A DNA stretch of 64,000 nt from G958296245 sp963664035 (GCA_963664035.2 OY760867.2:682001-746000), one strand, 5' to 3'; counted from the first letter of the stretch, positions 16,433 to 25,556 are shown. The notes: generated by a model not told the origin, from the letters alone. Numbers and translations: made by a program.

Positions 16433-16507
16433 GCCCCCGTAGCTCAGGTGGATAGAGCAGTCTCCGTGACGCAGAGATGGTCGTGGGTTCGAGTCCCGCC
16501 GGGGGTT
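16433..16507 (+). tRNA. tRNA-Val(GAC)-like
   Basis: Acceptor stem GCCCCCG/CGGGGGT, TA at 8-9, D-arm GCTC...GAGC, T-arm GTGGG-TTCGAGT-CCCGC. CCA is not encoded. The anticodon arm is odd: stem GTCTC/GAGAT leaves a 9-base loop (cgtGACgca), or a 7-base loop with a C-A closing mismatch. U33 is followed by GAC, so valine is the best reading. A 15-base copy of this arm recurs 135 bases downstream. It could be a divergent functional tRNA or a decayed copy. Confidence 0.65.
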
Positions 16508-16593
16508 CAACAAAAGAAAGCGGCCCTTTCAGACCGAGGTGATCCCAGTCTGTTTGGACCGCCTTCTCAGAGCTAGCCTAGCTTTCGCTGGAT

Positions 16594-16608
16594 AGTCTCC
16601 GTGACGCA
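16594..16608 (+). repeat. Partial tRNA copy (att-like)
   Basis: AGTCTCCGTGACGCA repeats exactly the tRNA anticodon-arm bases 16459-16473, preceded by ggata as in the tRNA. Such duplicated tRNA fragments are typical of integrase attachment sites. Only ~120 bases separate the two copies and no integrase is nearby. Confidence 0.5.
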
Positions 16609-16765
16609 CCCAAACTCTATACCGTAGTCGGCAAGGTTGTCAAGTTCTGTTGCCGGTGGAGAAGACCCCAGAAAGTCTGAATGCGGCTGTGGGTGGAACG
16701 TAGTTCGAAGTAGATACGCGGGACGCATTGAGGGTACGCTTGGGTGAGGCGACGGGAGGTTTGGC

Positions 16766-17602
16766 TTGGACACCGACGAGATCGTGCGGCGCGTGCGGAT
16801 GGACGGCTGGTGCGTGATCCCCGGCGTGATACCGGAGGGGGAGGTGGACGCCGTACGCCGGATCGTGGTCGAGGAGGAGGCCAGGGCCAGCGCCGAGTAC
16901 GAGGCATTCGTCAAGGAGGTGAGGGCGAAGGGCCACCGCATCGGCGGGCAGGGGATCGGTCTGGCGCTCGGGCTGATAGGGGCCCTTCCCGACATATCGA
17001 AGTACTTTGCCCACGAGTCCATCCTCGGGGCGGCCGAGAAGCTGCTCGGGGAGCACTTCCGCATCTCCACGGTCACCGGCCTGATCAACAACCCGGGCGT
17101 CAAGAGGGGCTACTGGCACTCGGACTGGCCGTTCAACCAGACTACGGCTTCGCGCGTGCCCGCGCCCTATCCGGACGCCGTTATGCACCTGTCTTCGATC
17201 TTCATGCTGACCGAGTTCTCCAGGGAGACCGGGGGCACCCTGATCGTGCCCGGCAGCCACCGGTGGCCCAACAACCCGTCCGGCGACAACGGCGTCGACC
17301 GCGACGCGCCCTACCCCACCGAGATGACCGTGGCCGGCGGCCCAGGCGACACCGTCTTCTACGACAGCCGCCTGTGGCACTCGGTCGCCGAGAACCCCAG
17401 CGACGTCGCCCGCGTGGCGATCAGCGTCCGCTACGCCCCCTGGTGGCTGAACCTCAACGTGCAGCGCGAGGGCCACCCCGACCGGGAGACGATAGTGGTA
17501 GAGACGAACGGCAGGGACCACGTCAACCCCAACGTCCCGCTGGAGACGTACGAGGCGCTGCCCGACCGGGCCAAGCCGCTGTTCAGGCACTGGGTCGCCT
17601 GA
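16766..17602 (+). CDS. Phytanoyl-CoA dioxygenase (PhyH) family protein
   Basis: A 278-residue Fe(II)/2-oxoglutarate dioxygenase of the PhyH family. The metal triad is visible as H-x-D in YWHSDWPF and a distal His in RLWHSVAENPS, with the 2-oxoglutarate Arg in AISVRYAPWW. FMLTEFSRETGGTLIVPGSHRW is a family hallmark. The substrate is unknown; such enzymes hydroxylate lipids, small amines or osmolytes, and are expanded in SAR202-type Chloroflexota. TTG start at 16766 with GGGAGG seven bases upstream. It stands alone between the tRNA and a convergent secreted-protein gene. Confidence 0.9.
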   Translation: MDTDEIVRRVRMDGWCVIPGVIPEGEVDAVRRIVVEEEARASAEYEAFVKEVRAKGHRIGGQGIGLALGLIGALPDISKYFAHESILGAAEKLLGEHFRISTVTGLINNPGVKRGYWHSDWPFNQTTASRVPAPYPDAVMHLSSIFMLTEFSRETGGTLIVPGSHRWPNNPSGDNGVDRDAPYPTEMTVAGGPGDTVFYDSRLWHSVAENPSDVARVAISVRYAPWWLNLNVQREGHPDRETIVVETNGRDHVNPNVPLETYEALPDRAKPLFRHWVA

Positions 17603-17609
17603 GGGCTGG

Positions 17610-17664
17610 GCCGGCAGCCGAAGGCTGTCGGCAAGCCCCGGTGCGCCTGGTAGGCGCGACCGGG
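17610..17664 (+). terminator. Two consecutive hairpins
   Basis: GCCGGCAGCC-GAA-GGCTGTCGGC (17610-17632) followed directly by a CCCGGTGCGCC...GGCGCGACCGGG stem (17637-17664) in the convergent gap between the PhyH gene and the PPC-domain gene. No T-run. They probably mark the ends of both transcripts. Confidence 0.4.
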
Positions 17665-17710
17665 ACCTGCCTTGAGGGAGGCCGTTATTCCGGTTGGGTT
17701 GCGGCGGGCG

Positions 17711-20278
17711 TCATTCGGCTAACGTGGCTGCGCGGGGCGCCTCGATCTGGCTGCTGCGGAGCCAGACGCCGGTTGCGATGTCTGACGGCAGGTAGCGGAT
17801 GTCGGGGGTGATGGGCTCGCCGGCGGAGGTCAGGAACCCCATCTCGACGCGGCCATCGGCCAGCCGGCGCGTGCGGATCTTCCCGACGGGGCTGTCGTCG
17901 ATCAGGACGTCGCTGCTGACGCGCCACTCGTCGGCGGGCGCGTCCGCGCCCAGGAACCGGACGGTGGGGAGCGCCTGCTCGCCGTCCGGGAGCTCGATGC
18001 CGTACTCGATGCGTCCGTCCTCGGCCAGCCTTGCGATGAGCCTGAACCGGTGCGGCGGGGTCACGGGGTCGGGCGGCGGGGGCGGCGGCTCCTGGCCGAA
18101 GAGGCTCATGACCTCAGGGTCGTCCGCGACGTCGAGGATGTTGAGGAAGCGCGAGCTAACGCCATCCGCGCCGGGGACGGCGCAGAGCACGGCGTCGACC
18201 GCGAGGCCATAGACGGGCAGCACCACCCTGGCTTCGTCGTCGAGGTCCAGGACGGCGCCCACGCCCTCGACGTCGGCCTGGTTGAGGGCGCGGCGGAGGG
18301 CCGAGGCGCCGGCGCGGCAGGTGACCGCCTCTTCGAGCTCTTCGGTCATGGATTGGACCTCGGGGTCGTCCCAGCCGAGGTCGGCGGCGCGGGCCGCCCG
18401 GACCGCGTCTCCCGCGGCGACCAGGTGCGAGAGGACGCGCTCGGCGTAGGCGAGCTCGGACTGGAAGGCGAATGCCTGGTCCACGGAGACCGCATCGCCT
18501 CCATCGGCCTGCTGCTGGAGGGCCGTCCATGAGGCCGCCAGCGCCGCGTACCGGGCCGACGCCGTCCGGGCGACGCCGAGGAGCATATCTTCGAGCTTCA
18601 CGGGACTGACCGCCTCGCCCGCGGCTAGGCTCGCGGCGAGCCGGGAAGCGGAGACGGCATCGGCGTACTGCGCCGCGAAGGCCTCGAGCAGGGTGTCGGA
18701 GGACGGGTCGTCGACGGTGAACGCCTGTCGTGTTCCAGTCGTGGGCAGGCCCGAGATCGCGGGGCGCTGGAAGACGTCGTCGAGCATCTGGGTCTTGACG
18801 GCGGCGGCATAGAGGGCCAGGGCGCGCGTCGAGGTGGCCACGTCGGCGTCGGGGTCGTCTGCGGCGGCGACGGTGACGGTCACCTCGCCTTCTTCGTCCG
18901 CCACCGCGGAGACTTCATAGTCGGAGCCGTCCACCTCGACCGTGACCGGGTCGAAGGCGAAGGTGCTCAGGACGACGATATTACGCCAGTGGCCGTGGAA
19001 GCCGACCTCATTGTCGTCGCCGTCTTCCGTAACGACGCCTATGAAGATCCACGTGGGTCCAGGGTTGCGGAAGGTGACCTCGAGCGGGTACGCCTGGTCG
19101 ATGGAGACGCTCGTGGCGCTGGCCACCTGGGCGTCGGAGTGGTACGAGGCGCCTGCCTGCCAGAGGCCGGCCGAGGCGAAGACCCAGCCGACGGTCTCAA
19201 AGACGCGAGAGGCGCGAGGCCCAATGACGTATATCAGCGCGGCGCCGTCGACGTCGGCGAGGTCGCCTCCACCGATATTGCCCACACGGTAGTTGATGTC
19301 GAAGGGTTCGCCGGCGATCACTGCGTCCGGGGTATGGGTCTCTTCGATCTTCAGCTTGAAGCGCTGCTGCTGCTCCGCCTCCTCGTCGACTACGTGGACG
19401 ACGAGGGTGAAGTCGGCGGCCAGCGGCTGGTAGTCGCGCTCGAGGTACGTAGTGGCCTCGATTAGATAGGAGCCAGGCTGTAGGTAGCGCTCGATGCGGG
19501 AGTTTCTTAGCTCTCCGCCGTCGTCGTTTGCGCCGATCACACCGGCAGTGGGCAAGATCAACGAGAGGACAGGGTCGCCGTTTTCCGACTTGAGGTCTAT
19601 GCGGACGCGGGCGGCCTGCGCCAGGTCGAACAGGTAGCGGTGGGCGGGATGCTCGGGGACGAAGCCCGACCCGCAGGTGTCGAGCGACCAGGAGCCGGTC
19701 GCGGTCAGGTCGGCGCCCGGCTCGAGGGAGCCGAGGTGGACCGGCTCGCAGCCGGCGACGCGGCTGACGGAGATGGAGAAGTCGGCCGGTCCGCGCCAGC
19801 GCCCGCCCACCGTGGTGGCCTCGACGAGGTATACGCCCGGGGCGAGGTCGCGTTCGACGCGGGCGTCGTTGCCGTAGCCGCCGTCGTCGTTGTCGGCGAT
19901 GCGGCTACCGTCTTCGGCCATGAGATAGAGGTAGGAGTCGGCGGCGGCGGAGGCGAGGCCGATCCTGACGCGGCCGCCCTCCGCGATCTCGAAGCGGTAG
20001 GTGTGGGCGTCGTTGTCGGCGCGAAAGCGTGAGTCGCAGTCCTCGGTGGTCCAGCGTCCCGTTGCTTCGAGGACGCTATCGGTGTCCGCGCCCAGGGCGC
20101 CGAGGTCGGTGACCTGGCATGGGGCGTTCTCCTGGGCGCTGAGGGCTGGGAAGAGTCCCAGGGCTAGGGCGGCGAACAGGAGCGCCGCGGCGGCGCAGGC
20201 TATGGCGAACGCGCGCATTGCGAGCCCTGCCGGTATGGCTAGGGAGGCTTCCCTGTCGATCTGCGGCTTGTTGAGCAA
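17711..20278 (-). CDS. Large secreted protein with two PPC-type domains
   Basis: An 855-residue exported protein. The TTG start has GGAGG 8 bases upstream. An unusually long N-terminal region precedes a hydrophobic segment (AFAIACAAAALLFAALALGL) and an ALSAQ cleavage-like site. Two PPC-like beta domains follow (roughly residues 55-160 and 175-290), each with a CDSRF/CGSGF-like cysteine, an AHTYRF/AHRYLF core, DNDDGG or ANDDGG, and PGVYLVEAT or PGSYLIEAT. These resemble bacterial pre-peptidase C-terminal domains that bind cell-surface or carbohydrate ligands. The middle resembles a CARDB/Ig-like domain (NYRVGNIGGGD), then an Ala-rich helical region. A Pro-rich linker (PPPPPPDPVTPPHRF) leads to two short copies of a RLADGRVEMGF-like strand motif. 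No catalytic domain is recognised. Confidence 0.7.
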   Translation of the reverse strand: MLNKPQIDREASLAIPAGLAMRAFAIACAAAALLFAALALGLFPALSAQENAPCQVTDLGALGADTDSVLEATGRWTTEDCDSRFRADNDAHTYRFEIAEGGRVRIGLASAAADSYLYLMAEDGSRIADNDDGGYGNDARVERDLAPGVYLVEATTVGGRWRGPADFSISVSRVAGCEPVHLGSLEPGADLTATGSWSLDTCGSGFVPEHPAHRYLFDLAQAARVRIDLKSENGDPVLSLILPTAGVIGANDDGGELRNSRIERYLQPGSYLIEATTYLERDYQPLAADFTLVVHVVDEEAEQQQRFKLKIEETHTPDAVIAGEPFDINYRVGNIGGGDLADVDGAALIYVIGPRASRVFETVGWVFASAGLWQAGASYHSDAQVASATSVSIDQAYPLEVTFRNPGPTWIFIGVVTEDGDDNEVGFHGHWRNIVVLSTFAFDPVTVEVDGSDYEVSAVADEEGEVTVTVAAADDPDADVATSTRALALYAAAVKTQMLDDVFQRPAISGLPTTGTRQAFTVDDPSSDTLLEAFAAQYADAVSASRLAASLAAGEAVSPVKLEDMLLGVARTASARYAALAASWTALQQQADGGDAVSVDQAFAFQSELAYAERVLSHLVAAGDAVRAARAADLGWDDPEVQSMTEELEEAVTCRAGASALRRALNQADVEGVGAVLDLDDEARVVLPVYGLAVDAVLCAVPGADGVSSRFLNILDVADDPEVMSLFGQEPPPPPPDPVTPPHRFRLIARLAEDGRIEYGIELPDGEQALPTVRFLGADAPADEWRVSSDVLIDDSPVGKIRTRRLADGRVEMGFLTSAGEPITPDIRYLPSDIATGVWLRSSQIEAPRAATLAE

Positions 20279-20407
20279 GAGACGTTCCTCCGTTATGGGC
20301 GGGTACTCAGACGCGCAGAGCGCCTGTTACTGAGACCAAAAGCCCATATAATGAGACTACCTATCAGTATATTAAGATGCTACCACATTAGCTTACGGCC
20401 TATCAAA

Positions 20408-20422
20408 TGAGAATGAATATCA
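20408..20422 (+). promoter_or_regulatory. Fur-box-like site
   Basis: TGAGAATgAATATCA matches the 7-1-7 Fur consensus TGATAAT-n-ATTATCA at 12 of 14 positions. It sits in a very AT-rich patch midway between the divergent secreted-protein gene (start 20278) and glpK (start 20553), near TATAAT (20347) and other -10-like strings. Confidence 0.4.
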
Positions 20423-20502
20423 TAATGACACGAACTTCGGCAGACACGACTTCGATGGGCTTGATAGTGTATGGGGAGATCCACGAAGAGCACGGGGCCT
20501 AG

Positions 20503-20536
20503 CCCCCCATCCTAACCTTCCCCCTGAGGGGGAAGG
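20503..20536. repeat. Palindromic intergenic repeat (CCCCC-TAACC family)
   Basis: Contains the perfect hairpin CCTTCCCCCTGAGGGGGAAGG, preceded by CCCCCCATCCTAA. The same element is found reversed at 32847-32882 and in diverged form at 59292-59350. It lies just upstream of the glpK ribosome site. Confidence 0.7.
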
Positions 20537-20552
20537 AACAATCGAGGTAGCC

Positions 20553-22052
20553 ATGAGCGATTCCGGCTATATCATCGCGTTGGACCAGGGCACGACCGGC
20601 ACGACCGCCATGTTGATCGACGAGACGGGGGCGCCATTGTGGACGGTGAGCAGGGAGATCGGGCAGATATACCCGCGTCCGGGGTGGGTGGAGCACGACC
20701 CTGTGGAGTTGTTCGAGTCGTGCCTCGAGGTCATCGAGGAGCTGCTGGAGGCTGTCGAGGCTCATCCGAGGTCTATAGCCGGGATAGGGATCGCCAACCA
20801 GCGGGAGACGCTGGTGATGTGGGACCGGCGGACGGGGGAGCCGGTATCGAACGCGGTCGTGTGGCAGTGCCGGCGGACGGCGGGGCTGTGCGAGGAGCTG
20901 AAGGAGCGCGGGTACGAGGCGATGGTGCGGCGGAAGACGGGGCTGCCAATAGACGCCTACTTCACGGGCACGAAGGTCCGGTGGCTGCTGGACGAGGTCC
21001 CGGACGGGCAGCGCCGGGCGGAGCGCGGGGAGCTCGCGTGCGGGACGGTCGACTCGTGGCTGATATGGAACTTCACGAACAAGCTGGTACACGCGACGGA
21101 CGTGACGAACGCCAGCCGGACGATGCTGTTCGACATCGACGCGCTGGACTGGGACGACGATCTGCTTGCGATGCTGGACGTGCCGAGGGCGATACTTCCC
21201 GAGGTCAGGCCTTCGAGCGGGGTGTTCGGCCACGTCGCGGGCGACCTGTCGGCGGGGCAGGCCGTGCCGATCGCGGGGGTGGCGGGCGACCAGCACGCGT
21301 CGCTGTTCGGGCAGTGCTGCTTCGAGCCGGGCTCGGCGAAGAACACCTACGGCACGGGGTGCTTCGCGCTCGTGAACACGGGCGGGGAGCGGGTGGACTC
21401 GAGCTCGGGGCTGATAACGACGGTCGGGTGGGCGGTTGGAGACGAGGTGGTGTACGCGCTGGAGGGGAGCGTCTTCTCGGCGGGGGCAACGGTGCAGTGG
21501 CTGCGCGACGGGCTGGGGATCATCGAGAGCTCGGCGGAGTCGGAGCGGCTGGCGTCGGAGGTTGCGGACAACGGGGGCGTGTACCTGGTGCCGGCGTTCT
21601 CCGGGCTGGGGGCGCCGTACTGGGACATGTACGCGCGCGGCGTCATCGTCGGGCTGACGCGTGGTTCGACGGCGGCGCACGTGGCGAGGGCGGCGCTGGA
21701 GTCGATCGCTTACCAGACGCGGGACATACTGGAGGCGATGAGTCGGGACACGGGGGCGGCGGTGTCGTCGCTGCGGGTGGACGGCGGGGCGACGGAGAAC
21801 CGGCTGCTCATGCAGTTCCAGGCGGACCTGCTGGGGGTCCCGGTCGTGCGGGCGTCGGTGAAGGAGACGACGGCGCTGGGGGCGGGGTACCTGGCGGGGC
21901 TTGGGGTGGGGTTCTGGGGGAGCGCGTCGGATATCGCGGGCCTGTGGCGGGCGGACGAGACTTTCGTTCCCGCCATGGAGGACGACCGGCGAGAGCGGTT
22001 GTACGGCGAGTGGCGGCGGGCGGTGGGGAGGTCGAGGGGGTGGGTGGCGTAG
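20553..22052 (+). CDS. glpK: Glycerol kinase
   Basis: A 499-residue FGGY-family kinase that phosphorylates glycerol to glycerol-3-phosphate. N-terminal ALDQGTTGTTAMLID is the phosphate-binding site. NQRET, GLPIDAYFTGTK and GDQHASLFGQ carry the glycerol-contacting Arg/Glu, Tyr and catalytic Asp. The FGGY signature GLTRGSTAAHVARAALESIAYQ is intact. ATG start with GAGG upstream. No glycerol facilitator or glycerol-3-phosphate dehydrogenase is adjacent; MgtE follows 54 bases downstream, which could be linked through the enzyme's Mg-ATP need but may be chance. Confidence 0.95.
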   Translation: MSDSGYIIALDQGTTGTTAMLIDETGAPLWTVSREIGQIYPRPGWVEHDPVELFESCLEVIEELLEAVEAHPRSIAGIGIANQRETLVMWDRRTGEPVSNAVVWQCRRTAGLCEELKERGYEAMVRRKTGLPIDAYFTGTKVRWLLDEVPDGQRRAERGELACGTVDSWLIWNFTNKLVHATDVTNASRTMLFDIDALDWDDDLLAMLDVPRAILPEVRPSSGVFGHVAGDLSAGQAVPIAGVAGDQHASLFGQCCFEPGSAKNTYGTGCFALVNTGGERVDSSSGLITTVGWAVGDEVVYALEGSVFSAGATVQWLRDGLGIIESSAESERLASEVADNGGVYLVPAFSGLGAPYWDMYARGVIVGLTRGSTAAHVARAALESIAYQTRDILEAMSRDTGAAVSSLRVDGGATENRLLMQFQADLLGVPVVRASVKETTALGAGYLAGLGVGFWGSASDIAGLWRADETFVPAMEDDRRERLYGEWRRAVGRSRGWVA

Positions 22053-22106
22053 GGGATCTGTCCACGAAGGGCACGAAGGAACAGAAAGCTGTAGGAGGAA
22101 TGGCAC

Positions 22107-23498
22107 ATGAGTGATGGAGGAGTTCTTGCCAATGGGGTGGTGGAGGCGCAGGCGATCTCGCTTGACGAGGCTTCGGAGATCGCGGGCGAGGTCCAAGAGC
22201 TTATAAGGGCGGGGGAGGAGCAGTCGGCGTGGGAGAGGATCCGGTACCTGCACCCGGCGGACATGGGGAGCATCGTCGCGGGGCTGCCGCGGGCGAGCCG
22301 GGACGCGATGGTGCGGGTGATGTCGCCCGAGACGGTGGTGTGGATGCTGCGTCACATGAACCCGGTGGAGGCGGGGCGCGTTGGGACGCGGCTGGGCTCG
22401 CAGGCGCTCGGGTTCGTGCTCGGCCAGGTGCACCCCCGGCAGGCGCTGGCGACGCTGCGGCGAATATCGCTGCCGCGGGCGCACGAGGTCGCGGAGTCGA
22501 TGGAGGAGCCGCTGGCGGAGGCGGAGCTCCTGGCGCACGAGCCGGACACGGCGGGGTCGCTGATGGTGACGCAACTGCCGTCCGTGGGCGTCGACGAGGG
22601 CGCAGAGGAGGCGCGGGAGAGCCTGAGGGCGCTGGGCGAAGACAGGGGCAAGTTCACGCACGTGCTGGTAGTCGGGGAGGGCGGCGAGTTGGCCGGGCAT
22701 ATCGGCATGGTGGACCTGGCGCTGGCGGAGGAGGGGGCGCCGGTACGGGCGCTTTCCCGGTCCGTGGTGGCGACGGTGGAGGCGGAGACGCCGGCGGAGG
22801 AGTGCGCGCGTCTGCAACGCCACTACAATTTGACGCAGCTTCCGGTGGTGGACGGCGGCCGGCTGACGGGGGTGATCCTGGCGGAGTCGCTGCTGGGTGC
22901 GGCCGTGGAGCAGGACACGCGGCAGATGCTGCAGGTGGCGAGCGTGGCCGGGGAGACGGTGGACGGGCCGTTGTCGGCGTCGATACGGACGCGGCTGCCG
23001 TGGCTGACGGTGAACCTGGGGACGACGTTCCTGGCCGCGGCGACTATCGGGCTGTTCGAGTCGACGCTGATGCAGGCGGTGGCGCTGGCGGCGTTCCTGC
23101 CGGTGGTGGCGGGGCAGGGCGGGATCGGGGGCACGCAGACGCTTACGCTGATCGTGCGGGCGATCGCGCTGGGGGAGCTCGTGGGCGTCGGGGCGCGGCG
23201 GCTGCTGGCGCGGGAGGCGGTGCTGGGGCTGGTACACGGGGTTTGGCTGGGGGTGCTGGTGGCGGCCATCGCGGTCGTGTGGAAGCAGAACGTCGGGCTG
23301 GGGCTGGTTCTGGGGGCGGCGATGCTGGGGAACATGCTGATCGCGGGGACGGTGGGCGCGGGCGTGCCGCTGTTCCTGCGCAGGATCGGGGTGGACCCGG
23401 CGGTGTCGTCGGCGGTGGTGGTGACGACGTTTACGGACGTGTTCGGGTTCCTGCTGTTCCTGGGGATAGCGCGGGCGGCGATCGATATCATCGTGTAG
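22107..23498 (+). CDS. mgtE: Magnesium transporter MgtE
   Basis: A 463-residue MgtE-family Mg2+ channel. It has the N-terminal helical sensor domain (ELIRAGEEQSAWERIRYLHPADMGSIVAGL), a CBS-domain pair (~residues 135-255, including VTQLPSVGVDEG and LPVVDGGRLTGVI), a plug helix and about five membrane helices. The selectivity-region signature PVVAGQGGIGGTQTLTLIVRAIALGEL is present. Strong AGGAGG 8 bases before the ATG. The sensor and CBS domains close the pore at high cytosolic Mg2+. No M-box riboswitch can fit in the 54-base leader, so control is probably at the protein. Confidence 0.93.
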   Translation: MSDGGVLANGVVEAQAISLDEASEIAGEVQELIRAGEEQSAWERIRYLHPADMGSIVAGLPRASRDAMVRVMSPETVVWMLRHMNPVEAGRVGTRLGSQALGFVLGQVHPRQALATLRRISLPRAHEVAESMEEPLAEAELLAHEPDTAGSLMVTQLPSVGVDEGAEEARESLRALGEDRGKFTHVLVVGEGGELAGHIGMVDLALAEEGAPVRALSRSVVATVEAETPAEECARLQRHYNLTQLPVVDGGRLTGVILAESLLGAAVEQDTRQMLQVASVAGETVDGPLSASIRTRLPWLTVNLGTTFLAAATIGLFESTLMQAVALAAFLPVVAGQGGIGGTQTLTLIVRAIALGELVGVGARRLLAREAVLGLVHGVWLGVLVAAIAVVWKQNVGLGLVLGAAMLGNMLIAGTVGAGVPLFLRRIGVDPAVSSAVVVTTFTDVFGFLLFLGIARAAIDIIV

Positions 23499-23507
23499 GC
23501 TAAGGCG

Positions 23508-25556
23508 ATGCTGACGTTGTTGCGGGCGAGTCCTACGCTGACGGACCAGGATGTGCGGCGGAGCCTGCGCATGATGGTGTGGGAGGGTGTGGCGTCGGGG
23601 GCGGTGTTCAGCGTGGCGAGCGGCGGGTTCATGGCGGCGTACGCGCTGGCGCTTGGGGCGAACAACCTGCAGGTGGGCATACTGGCGGCGCTGCCGTTCG
23701 TGACGCAGGTGGCGCAGCTTCCGGCGGTGCTGGCGGTGGAGCGGTACCGGGCGCGAAAGGCGATCGGGGTCCCCGCACTGCTGGCGGCTCACCTGATGTG
23801 GGCGCCCATAGGGGCTGTGCCGTTCGTGCTGGATACGCCGGGGGCCGCGGCCGTGGCGGTGGTCATCGTGTTGCTGGCGTTGCGTGGGCTGTTCGCGCCG
23901 GTGTGGGCGACGACGTGGACCAGCTGGATGCGGGACCTGGTGCCGCGGGACGTGCTTGGGAGCTACTACGCGCGGCGGCTGGCGGCGATCACCGTGTCGA
24001 TGGCGGCGGTCGGGCTTGGGGGCAGCTTCTTCGTGCAGTGGTGGGAGAGCGCGTCGGCCCCCGAGGACGCCATATTCGCGTACTCGGTCCTGCTGATCGG
24101 CGGCACATTGACGTTCGGGCTGGCTAGCGCATTCTCCGCGCTGCGGGCGAAGGAGCCTGCGATGCCGGCGGCGGCGGAGTCGGGACGGTCGGCGCTGGGG
24201 GTGTTGGCGGAGCCCCTGCGGGACCGAAATTTCTCGCAGCTGGTGCGGTTCCTGTTCACGTGGAGCCTGGTCTCGAACCTGGCGGTCCCTTTCTTCGCGG
24301 TGTACATGCTGAAGGAGCTGGGGCTTTCGCTGACCGCTGTCATAGGGTTCACCGTGCTGAGCCAGGTCACGAACGTGCTGTTCGTGCGGGTGTGGGGGCC
24401 GATGGCGGACCGGGTCGGAAGCAAGCCGGTGCTGTCGCTGTCGGCGTCGCTGTACCTCCTGGTGATCTTCGGATGGGTGTTCGCGAGCCACCCGGAGCGG
24501 CACTTCCTGACGCTCCCGCTGCTGGCGGTGCTGCACGTGTTCGCGGGCGTGGCGGCGGCGGGTGTGGCGCTGACGATGAGTACGCTGACGCTGAAGGTCG
24601 CGCCGGAGGGTAAGGCGACGCCGTTCCTGAGCGCGGCGAGCATCGCGGCGAGCGTGGGCGCGGGGATCGGGCCCGTGGCGGGCGGGCTGATGGCGGACTT
24701 CTTCGCCGTGCGGTCGCTGGAGATCGACCTTAGCTGGACGTCGCCGGGCGGCGTGTGGGAGCTGCCGGCGCTGTCGCTGGCGGGGTTCGACTTCCTGTTC
24801 GTGATCGCGTTCGTCATTGGGCTGTTCTCGCTGAACCTGCTGGTCGCCTTGCGCGAGGAGGGGGAGCTGTCGCGGGAGACGGCGCTGGACGAGCTGGCGT
24901 CGCGGGTCGTGCCGGTGGCGCGCGCCGTCTCGTCCGTGCCGGGCCTCGGGGCTGTGTCGGCGTTCTCGTACGGGTACCTGAAGAGGGTGCCGGGGGCGGA
25001 CGTGGCGATGGGGGTGACGGCGTACCAGCTAGCGGCGTCGGCGCAGGCGGCGGTCGCGTCGGCGAGCAAGGGGCGCACGCTGGTCATGGACGTTGCGTCG
25101 GCGGTGGGCGGGGTCGTGGGGCAGGCGGTCGACGAGATGGAGGACGCCGCCGGACACGCCCGTCTGACGGCCAAGCAGGGGCTGGAGCTGGCGCGTCACG
25201 CGACGCGGGGGGCGGTGCAGACTGGGGACGAGCTGGCCGGGCAGGTGGGCAGGGTCGCCAGGGGCGCGGTGGCGGGCACGCTGCGGACCCTGGTCCGCCG
25301 TGGGGTTGCGCCCGTCGAGGCGCTGCGCGGGGCGGGGTACGGCGCGGTGGAGGGGGCGATGGAGGCTGGCAGGGACCCTGCGGAGGCGGCGGCGCAAGCG
25401 TTGGAGGCGGCGCAGGCCGCGGCTTCGGAGCTGGGGGTATCGGCGGAGGATGCGGCGGCGGCGGCGACCAGTGGCGCGCTGGAGGCGGCGGCGGCGCTGG
25501 GGGAGGAGGCGCTGGCGAAGGTGCGGGAGGCGCTGCCGGGGGAGCATGGCAGATAG
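23508..25556 (+). CDS. MFS transporter with long Ala-rich C-terminal tail
   Basis: A 682-residue protein. Residues ~15-450 form about 12 membrane helices with major-facilitator features (a MAAYALALGANNLQVGILAALPF first pair, RARKAIGVPALLAAHL loop 2-3, and MADRVGSKPVLSLSASLYLLV after the sixth helix). The C-terminal ~210 residues are predicted cytosolic and built of Ala/Gly/Glu-rich amphipathic helices (DELASRVVPVARAVSSVP, AQALEAAQAAASELG), resembling LEA-like or lipid-surface-binding segments. Such a tail is not normal for MFS carriers. It begins 9 bases after mgtE. The substrate is unknown. Confidence 0.8.
   Translation: MLTLLRASPTLTDQDVRRSLRMMVWEGVASGAVFSVASGGFMAAYALALGANNLQVGILAALPFVTQVAQLPAVLAVERYRARKAIGVPALLAAHLMWAPIGAVPFVLDTPGAAAVAVVIVLLALRGLFAPVWATTWTSWMRDLVPRDVLGSYYARRLAAITVSMAAVGLGGSFFVQWWESASAPEDAIFAYSVLLIGGTLTFGLASAFSALRAKEPAMPAAAESGRSALGVLAEPLRDRNFSQLVRFLFTWSLVSNLAVPFFAVYMLKELGLSLTAVIGFTVLSQVTNVLFVRVWGPMADRVGSKPVLSLSASLYLLVIFGWVFASHPERHFLTLPLLAVLHVFAGVAAAGVALTMSTLTLKVAPEGKATPFLSAASIAASVGAGIGPVAGGLMADFFAVRSLEIDLSWTSPGGVWELPALSLAGFDFLFVIAFVIGLFSLNLLVALREEGELSRETALDELASRVVPVARAVSSVPGLGAVSAFSYGYLKRVPGADVAMGVTAYQLAASAQAAVASASKGRTLVMDVASAVGGVVGQAVDEMEDAAGHARLTAKQGLELARHATRGAVQTGDELAGQVGRVARGAVAGTLRTLVRRGVAPVEALRGAGYGAVEGAMEAGRDPAEAAAQALEAAQAAASELGVSAEDAAAAATSGALEAAAALGEEALAKVREALPGEHGR

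Noticed and set aside
22053..22106. M-box magnesium riboswitch before mgtE
   Set aside because: The gap is only 54 bases, too short for the aptamer, and shows just a ribosome site.
20499..24536. A 1345-codon open frame on the minus strand opposite glpK, mgtE and the MFS gene
   Set aside because: It is His/Arg/Gln/Pro-rich, has no domain or signal, and lies antisense to three recognisable genes; long antisense frames are expected at this GC content.
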